DNA of 37,299 bases, taken from positions 8,877 through 46,175 of the forward strand of contig VHZZ01002894.1 in assembly GCA_009801015.1 (NCBI GenBank), read 5' to 3'. The position numbers were made by a program, and so were the translations under genes. Positions 30,801 through 37,299 of this stretch are shown here, one piece after another. Below the pieces are notes generated by a model, which ran no database searches, had not been told where the DNA came from, and was given only the letters and a program-made list of their open reading frames with translations. The stretch is from Silene noctiflora. Its lineage: Eukaryota; Streptophyta; Magnoliopsida; Caryophyllales; Caryophyllaceae. How positions within the stretch are numbered: the first letter of the stretch is position 1; each line of letters starts with the position of its first letter.

Positions 30801-33793
30801 TATCCGTTGGTTCAGTAGCCAACTGTTATCCATCTGCGTCTTCGAATAAGTCGTTGTTGATGGCTGATATACGATGCCTTCCAGGTACAGCTACTTCTTA
30901 CCTAAGCTACTTCTTCCTTATTGATTGGCTTTATTTGACAAAAGCTTCTGGATTCTTACTTGTGACTGCAACAGGTATGGAAGGGGGTCCTATCTTTGGT
31001 CAACATGCATGTCTTATCGGTATTTTGAACCGACCATTGCGGCAATCTGGGGGTGCTGAAATTCAGGTATCTTTATATTATATCAAGTGCCTTATTATAA
31101 CCCCTTGTTTGGAATTTTGGATGGAGGCAAGGGAGAAGAACAATTTCCCTTGCTTGGTACTTTGGTTAGGAGATTGGAGGAGGGAAAGGCACGGAGGCAT
31201 TCCCCTTACAAGCTAAATTAAAATTGTGTCAGTAAATTAAATATTCGGGAAGGTGACATAATTGCTTCACTATCCCCTCCTTTTCTTTCCAGTCCCCTCC
31301 ATTTAAACGAGGTGTAAAGTCCATCTGAGTACATTACTGATTACCCTACCACTGAATGACAGGTAGTGATTCCATGGACTGCAATAAAAGGTGCCATGAT
31401 CGACTTGTTTCAGTCAAATTATCCAGAGAAAGGAATACAATATGTTGGGAACTTCTCTGATGTAACGACCGCGGATTTGAACTCTCTTAAATGCCAAGTC
31501 CTGCCCGAATTTATCAACAGGCATCCTGTGAGTTGTTCCTCTGCACCATTAGCCGTACAGCAGTCAATGGCTTCTGTCTGTCTCATCACTCTTGATAATG
31601 GTGTGTGGGCGTCTGGAGTTTTTCTCAACAAGGAAGGTTTAATACTCACAAATGCTCACTTGCTAGAGCCATGGAAATATGGGAAAACAGCAATACAACA
31701 TGGTCGTTCTAAAACAACTATGAAAAGCATCTTCACAATGTTAGAGGACTCTGTACCTCCAGGATTTGAACAGACTAGTCAGGTTATGCAGCCAAATGCT
31801 TTAGAACCTCTAGACTATCTGAGTAAAAACCGTGCATTCCAACCAGTTCACCAAGCTGCGAGCCAAATAAGTGTCCGTGTAGACCTTGAGAATTCATGGC
31901 TTTGGTGCGATGCTAAAGTAGTGTACGTTTCTAAAGGGCCGTTGGACATCTCCTTGCTACAGCTTGAATCTGTTCCACATCAGCTTTGCCCTATAAATGT
32001 GGATCTTGCCTGTCCTTCTCTAGGATCAAAGGCATTTGTTATTGGGCATGGATTGCTTGGGCCTCGTTGTGGTGAGTATAATTTATTGTTTGTGAATCGT
32101 CGAAAATTGAAGAATTTTTAAGCTATGATAATTTGTGACCACACCTCATTCCTCCATGGAATCTATTTCCGACCCTTACCCATCTAACACCTAAAGGGAA
32201 GGCTCAACTGGCAAAAGCAGAGAATGAGAAAAACCCTGTTTCATTTTAATTTACGGGTTAATCAGTATTTTGTCTAGGTTAACTCTAGCTGCCAAAAAAA
32301 AAAAAAAAAACTCTTCGAACTGTTACAGTCTCACTCAATTCTCTGAACTCTTTTGCCAGACTTGTCACCGTCCATATCCTCTGGTGTGGTTGCGAAAGTC
32401 GTGAAAGCAAAGATTGACGTCTCTCGCCAACTTCTTTTGCGTAAAAATCCTGGCGGAGAGGTCCCTGTTATGCTGGAGACTACAGCTTCAGTACATCCTG
32501 GTAGTAGTGGAGGTGCCGTGGTCAACTCAGCTGGCCACATGATTGCTCTTGTGACAAGGTACGCATACATAGGTCTTTAAAAACATATAGTGAATATGAC
32601 TGGTAATAATTATAGTGAATATTGCTCTTCTGACAAGGTAATACATAGGCTTCACTACATCCTGTTGTTGCTGCTTAAAATCCTCACAAGTTAAATATAG
32701 TTAAAGAAGATAATGAACCTGTAAGACTTGAACGCTATAAATTTCTTTTTAGGTCATCTACAGAAGTTACGTAGATTGACTGGAAAGTAGTACACTTGTT
32801 CATACGTGACTTCATATGCCTCCTTTTTAAGTTGCTGAAGCATTTCGCTACACGGAGTACATATTTTGTATAATAATCTTCACCAGTTTACACATAAACT
32901 GACAATGAAAGGCAAATTTGGTAACAAGCGAGTTTTAGAGGATTCATTGGTTTTAATTGGCTTAGACTACCTATCAGTCCAGCACTCAACCTTGTATGTT
33001 GAACCTGTATTATTTTACTTTATTCCATGTTGTGGAGAATCCTACAGAGTCTTATTTTCATGGTCAGTATTTCGATTCGACCACAAAATCGTGCTGCTAG
33101 TGTTGTGGATGTAAAGCAACAGGTCTACGGGCACAGCCAATGCGGCTGTAGTTATGAAAACATGGTTAGCATTGATATCTAAACACTATGTGCATGACCT
33201 TACAGCAATGCAAAGCATGGTGGAGGGACAGTTATACCGCACATGAATTTCAGCATTCCTTCTGGAGCTCTGGAGCCCCTGTTTACGTTTGCTAAAGGTA
33301 AACCTGCTTCAATGCTTAGTCTTAATTATTGGGTTCGGTCTGGATAGGCTCATAGCTAAGTCTGTCTTCGGGACCTAATCTTAGTCGTTGAGTCATAATA
33401 CGAGATAGACTTATATGTGGAACCAACTCATTCACTCTATAATTAAATAAGGAATACATATGGATTGATGTCACAGGCTTGTCATACATTGTATGTCTGA
33501 TTCTCGAGCAGGACCTAGCGTATTTCTTCTGAGCTCCAGCTTATACCTGACATCTTTCTGTGACAGATATGCAGGATGTGACGCCCTTGCAGCAACTGGA
33601 CAGACCAAATTTGGAACTTGCCTCAGTGTGGGCCATGATGCCAAAAATTTCCCCCGAGCCAGAGCCGTTGTTTCGTGGTAAGGGATCTCAATTTGCCAAG
33701 TTCATGCACGAGCAACAAGAGTTGCCATGGAAATCACGTCAAAGGAATCCGACTGAAAACCTTACCCGTGACACTATTCCTAGCAAGTTATGA
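27858..33793 (+). CDS. DEG15: Peroxisomal (glyoxysomal) processing protease, DEG15 type
   Basis: Fifteen exons: 27858-27923, 28140-28186, 28289-28448, 28542-28589, 28680-28760, 29178-29318, 29468-29578, 29770-29859, 29974-30077, 30799-30884, 30975-31066, 31363-32071, 32360-32558, 33206-33297, 33567-33793. The phases agree and give 750 residues (Arabidopsis DEG15 is about 709). It is a trypsin-fold Deg/HtrA-like serine protease. The triad is visible as His441 in [10 protein letters not shown], Asp537 in [11 protein letters not shown] and Ser628 in HPGSSGGA. The protein ends in Ser-Lys-Leu, the classical PTS1 signal for peroxisome import. DEG15 cleaves the PTS2 presequence from imported enzymes such as malate dehydrogenase and thiolase. 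The N-terminal half, with GSPFGILSP and [11 protein letters not shown], is the non-catalytic protease-like part typical of the family. The ATG chosen gives [19 protein letters not shown], matching family N-termini. Introns hold small transposon relics. Confidence 0.96.
27993..28082. mobile_element. Short Stowaway-like MITE in DEG15 intron 1
   Basis: CTCCTTCCGTCTCCGTCATT and 'caaatgattgagacggaggg' plus AG are inverted copies of about 30 bases, 90 bp in all. It is the same family as the outer element in RING1 intron 1. The left flank is TA and the right flank TC. Confidence 0.8.
30300..30412. repeat. Copy of the intron-borne dispersed repeat (DEG15 intron 9)
   Basis: 'ccttataattaaatgagaaatacataagaatttgggttggt' and 'catgtgagaccatctcatac...acaagactcat' match copies at 16250, 22940 and 33395. 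Confidence 0.55.
33355..33490. repeat. Copy of the intron-borne dispersed repeat (DEG15 intron 14)
   Basis: 'ccaactcattcactctataattaaataaggaatacatatggatt' is the core shared with the three other copies; the right side is more diverged. Confidence 0.5.
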
Positions 33794-35022
33794 CAGTCAT
33801 CTGTGGGTATAGACAATAACCAGCAGAAGCAAAATGTAAAAATTTGGGAACTTTGGGAAGTAAGGAAACAAGGTATTCTTGACAGGACCTGTGTAATAGT
33901 GCATTTTGTTCTTGTAATCTGTTTTTCGATAAATTTATTTTGGTCTAATAGCCAAGATAAGTCTGTAACCATCGCAATTTTTTTGTTGATGATTTTGAAC
34001 CTAGTTTGCAAGCGTTACCCCTTAATGACTGTATCATATAAGCTTGGTAATATCTGTTGTGAGAACGTGATATAGTAGCTAATCTGGTGCTTCGGTGATC
34101 CCACCACTCGACCGTAGACATTTCTCAAACCCAATTGATCATCGGACTATAAAACTCCCAGACACTGTCTCACCGAAGACTAGTTGGATTGCCTACTGAT
34201 CTGGGTATCGCCGTAGTCCCCCTTCTGACTGTTTATCTTTACTACTAAATCTTACAATTGCACTAATGTTAGTTCCTATATTTTGCTTTTTTGATGTTTG
34301 GACTTTAGGCACGCGTTTCTTGCCTTCTTTTTTCTGATACCGATTGAGTGAAAGCTTTTCTATCGCTCGTCTTTAAGATAAAATGAATGGGTAGAGCACA
34401 ATAATTCTCGAACCAATTTGTAACGTATGAATCTTAGACATCGGAGTAATGTCTGTCGTTGCACACGTTTAAAGTGAAAAGCATTTAGATTAGATAGTAA
34501 GCTCGTACAAACCGATAAACTACATAACTTAAACTTAGAGCATTACAGTCAACCGGGTGCCGGTGCCAATGCTGATACAAAACATAGTAAACACAAACGC
34601 AATCTAATTAGGAGTCACCACTAGTCGCGTCTAAAGACTTAGACGGACATTTAGGATGCAAACGTAAACAAAAAGACTAAACCGACGAAACTTATATATA
34701 TACATTAACATTAGCATGGATAGGTAGATAATCATAATTCATGTCATTTTTCTTCTTTTTCATTCCATGCTTGGTGTTTCTTCAGAGCTTAGAAGTGTCT
34801 GCTCCTAGACTCCCCACTGTAGAGCCTGTTCGATACAAGTAACAAGGAACTTACAATAAGAACGGTTTTAGATAAAACAAATTACCGATAATGGATAAAT
34901 TATAATTTTAAAAAACGTCTTTAATCATATTATCAAGTGCTCGCATTATTATACAACTATGACGAAGTAAATAAAATATAAATAATCGAATTTCCCTATC
35001 GTTTTATATTGGGCAATTTCTC
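33794..35022. other. DEG15 3' flank
   Basis: The first few hundred bases are probably the DEG15 3' UTR. I see no gene or clear repeat here. Confidence 0.45.
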
Positions 35023-35192
35023 ATTTGTGACGGAAGGTATCCGTCACTTTGAGAAGACGGGTACCAAATTGTGAGACAAAAGACCCATGAGAGGAGAGAG
35101 GAAAGCAAGTGGAGGGGTGCCCCACCTTTTGCTTTATTCGTTTTGTGAGTGGCATTACCCGTCACAAATACCGACCCGTCACAAGGGAAACG
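35023..35192. mobile_element. Small inverted-repeat element built on GTGACGG
   Basis: The left 'tttgtgacggaaggtatccgtcac' and the right 'gtcacaaataccgacccgtcacaag' are imperfect inverted copies, each with an internal GTGACGG/CCGTCAC pair. A GC-rich centre (about 35080-35130) lies between. It is MITE-like, class not decided. Confidence 0.6.
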
Positions 35193-35391
35193 CTTTATTT
35201 ATATTGATCATCTTCATTATTCGAGCTTAGGCCCATTTGAACAAGACAGTTAATATCTCCGGTGGCGTGTTAAAACGAGTTGAGATCCTCTTTATTTCCT
35301 AAATATTTCAACCAAGGTCATTTTTCTTGCGATCTTGAATCATATTCTTAATTTTATTTCTTTTAGGCATTTTAATCATTTCGATATTTCC

Positions 35392-35540
35392 ATGAGCACT
35401 TAGATCAACTGGCAAGGAATTGTTTTAAGTTAATTAGATGTCTCGTGTTTGAAACCAGTGTTAAAACTCATGAGGGAGAGCTTTACCGCTCAAGTGATCC
35501 TACCCGGCTCGGATCCGGATTAAACCGACTGGTTTACACC
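35392..35540 (+). mobile_element. Probable tRNA-derived SINE relic
   Basis: 'ttagatcaactggcaaggaattg' resembles a tRNA A box (TRGYnnAnnGG) and about 45 bases later 'gtgtttgaaacc' resembles a degenerate B box (GGTTCGAAnCC). Downstream come 'gggagagctttaccgctcaagtg' and 'acccggctcggatccggatta', of the kind seen in the bodies of plant SINEs. No clear tail or target duplication is visible, so the ends are approximate. Confidence 0.5.
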
Positions 35541-35725
35541 AAAATCATATCGATATATCATCAGTCCATCGTCCGATTGTCCAAGGCAACTTAGAAATTA
35601 TAAGTGAGCATGTATAGTGGGACACGAAATGGAACATAATTATAAGACACGTGACCCCGGTACCGACTTTTACATATTCATTATCATAAAACGGTCTCAT
35701 ATGAGAATTAGCGTAACAAAAATTA

Positions 35726-36243
35726 TTACCAGTCGTAAACAGTAGGAGAGGAGGAAGATGCAGGCTTGTCAAAGATGTGAGCACCAAGAGTCTTGGTGTT
35801 GACGTTACTCCCAGGGTGAAACACGCTCCTCCACACATTCTCCTTCCTCGCCGATGTCGGTGTCGACGGTGTCACCGGTGTTGTTGGTGTTGGGGGGCTC
35901 GCCACCATGGCATCCACACCTTATCATATCCAACGTACACATTAATAAACCGTACCATGCATGGAAAAAAAAAAAAAAAAAAAAAAAGTCGATCATTTAT
36001 CCGTTAATTTATCGACATCAGTTGAGAAACTAAGCCATACAAAATGATTTCATAATATTATGATCGATCTTACGACATTAAGCTTATTAATATTTCTGAT
36101 AGGGTACACGTTAGAAAAACCGTATTACCTTTGTGACCTTTGTTTAAATCTTGAGTGTTGAGTTTCGTAAGTTTGTCAAGGCCACGTTCAGGGTGAGGGC
36201 CAGCAACAACATCATCCCAAAGTTTGTTTCCTAAGAGCCCCAT
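35726..36243 (-). CDS. Dormancy/auxin-associated protein (DRM1/ARP family)
   Basis: Exons are 36243-36129 and 35919-35726, joined G|GT in a Gly codon, giving 102 residues. The N-terminus [20 protein letters not shown] and the C-terminus with [14 protein letters not shown]...IFDKP...SPTVYDW are the two conserved blocks of the auxin-repressed/dormancy-associated family (Pfam Auxin_repressed). Between them lies a Pro/Thr-rich linker ([13 protein letters not shown]). These small, probably disordered proteins are strongly expressed in dormant buds and under sugar shortage; their molecular action is unknown. The linker is shorter than in many DRM1 proteins, fitting the DRM1-homologue subgroup or a skipped small exon that I did not find. 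A TATA box sits 75 bases upstream. Intron 1 has a 20-plus base A run at about 35965-35987. Confidence 0.93.
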
Positions 36244-36290
36244 TTTTTTGTTCTTTAATTATTTTGATATTTTTATTTTTTGAGAAAGAT

Positions 36291-36307
36291 GGATAATTAT
36301 GGGATAA
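36291..36307 (-). promoter_or_regulatory. Two TTATCC motifs ahead of the DRM1-type ATG
   Basis: On the minus strand TTATCC occurs at 36296-36291 and 36307-36302. TTATCC is described as a sugar-repressive element in genes induced when sugar falls, and DRM1 genes behave this way. Both copies lie between the TATA box and the ATG, so they may be in the leader; function is inferred. Confidence 0.35.
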
Positions 36308-36317
36308 AGGTGTGTTG

Positions 36318-36325
36318 TTTATATA
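36318..36325 (-). promoter_or_regulatory. TATA box of the DRM1-type gene
   Basis: TATATAAA on the minus strand, about 75 bases before the ATG at 36243, a normal distance for a gene with a short leader. Confidence 0.6.
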
Positions 36326-36864
36326 GACAAAAACTAGTGCAAAAATATCTTTCTTTGGATACCCATCAACTTTTTTTTAAAAAATAAAAATAAAAAAAAA
36401 TATCATCAATAATTCCAAGGGTTGTTGATGTGTCAATTTGCTAATTTTATATCTACCAATAAATTTTTGATACTTGTCATTGTGATTGTTTACCGGGTTA
36501 AAAAAAAAAGTTAAGTGTAACGTATTGTACTCGCTCCATAGATAAGTTTTCACGCCATTTCTCTAATATAATTCAGAAATACTTTACTTAAATAGGGTGA
36601 AAATAAATGTGTGGAAGGACTAATACATACATCATTCTGGATTAAAATAGACATGTTCATTTAAAATAAGAAATGGAGCACACCATGGTTAGTGTCATTT
36701 GCATATTGTGAGAGAGACATTATCCGTTTTCAGTTTGTTACGGATAATATCCGTCTTCAATGAGAATTTGTGTCATCTAATTATGTAGGATAATATTTGA
36801 ACCGTTTTATACTTAAAACGAATATGCTTAATTTCAAGTGTATGGACATATCTACATATTAGTA
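36326..36864. other. DRM1 upstream region with small transposon relics
   Basis: AT-rich. 'tactcgctccatagataagt' (36530) and 'aaataagaaatggagca' (about 36664) form a weak Stowaway-like pair. 'attatccgttttcagtttgttacggataat' (about 36720-36750), followed by 'ccgtcttcaatgagaatttgtg', is another inverted-repeat relic. There is no gene. Confidence 0.45.
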
Positions 36865-37299
36865 TCTACATAGTATAAAAGCAAAGTGATTTAGAAAGTT
36901 TTGATTGGCTCTTAATTTTCAGAAAAAAAAAAAAAAAACGAAAAATTCACGTGGTACCTCTGAACATTACCACTTTTCACATGGTACCCAATATTTTAAG
37001 TTTGTATACATTGTACCCTCTACATTTCATTTTCATGCATAATGTGTCATTTTTGTCGCTATAAAAAATTTTAATTGAGCGTAACTCCCACATGGAAATT
37101 TGGAATCGACAATTTTATGTTCTAAAATGATTATCTTGTCACAATCTACGATTTGAGACAAAAAAAAATTGTCAATTGACATTTTCTATGGTTTTTTTTC
37201 CCGGGAATCTTAAATCGACCATAATTTCGATCTTAAATTTTCGAATGGCCGTTTTTCAATTTATAAAATTATAGATCTCGAAAAGCTAATCGATTTTGA
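36865..37299 (+). mobile_element. Helitron-like element, 5' end only, running off the window
   Basis: TCTACATAGTATAAAAGC starts right after an A, as expected for insertion between A and T, and 'ttttgattggctcttaattttcag' follows as in the similar start at 3736. The remaining 400 bases are AT-rich and non-coding, with 'cacgtggtacc' and 'cacatggtacc' repeated about 30 bases apart. No 3' hairpin is present, so the element must continue beyond the window if real. Confidence 0.5.

Noticed and set aside
31366-32121. 251-codon frame as a stand-alone protease gene
   Set aside because: It is exon 12 of the DEG15 gene plus a little intron; the splice donor after TGT G at 32071 and the phase fit the fifteen-exon model.

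Overview
This is plant nuclear DNA: AT-rich, with multi-exon genes spliced at GT/AG, short AT-rich introns and dense small transposon relics (Stowaway, Tourist and foldback MITEs, Helitron ends, a CACTA end, LINE and SINE scraps). The proteins look like those of a broad-leaved plant. The repeat set (GACCC/GGGTC arrays and elements carrying 'gacggtctcat' or 'cttaagacgg') makes me lean to Caryophyllales, but that is a guess.

Layout. Positions 1-12700 hold no convincing host gene. In order they carry a CACTA end, a 311-bp-period tandem repeat, GGGTC and GACCC arrays, several Helitron-like termini, a Stowaway element, a 5'-truncated LINE beside a long foldback element, a possible copia LTR relic and a Tourist element. 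From 12.7 kb onward the window is genic. It has a two-exon SPL3/4/5-type SBP-box gene (+, 13223-14574) with a miR156 site in its 3' UTR; an eight-exon mitochondrial basic amino acid carrier, BAC1 type (-, 16083-20073); an eleven-exon RING1-type Polycomb E3 ligase (-, 21458-26571); a fifteen-exon peroxisomal processing protease, DEG15 type (+, 27858-33793), divergent from RING1; and a two-exon dormancy/auxin-associated protein, DRM1/ARP type (-, 35726-36243). A new Helitron-like 5' end begins near 36865 and runs off the window.

I rebuilt all five genes exon by exon. Every exon set keeps frame and ends in a stop, giving 110, 310, 507, 750 and 102 residues. The genes do not form an operon or a cluster with one function: SPL is a flowering/phase-change regulator, BAC1 moves arginine/ornithine-type amino acids across the inner mitochondrial membrane, RING1 is a PRC1 histone H2A ligase, DEG15 trims PTS2 presequences in peroxisomes, and DRM1 marks dormancy or sugar starvation.

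I see no clearly undescribed biological system. The points most worth a second look are a possible transposon-derived upstream ORF in the SPL leader, one intron-borne repeat family shared by three neighbouring genes, opposed Helitron 3' ends, nested Stowaway elements in RING1 intron 1, and the open proline-rich leader in front of the RING1 ATG.
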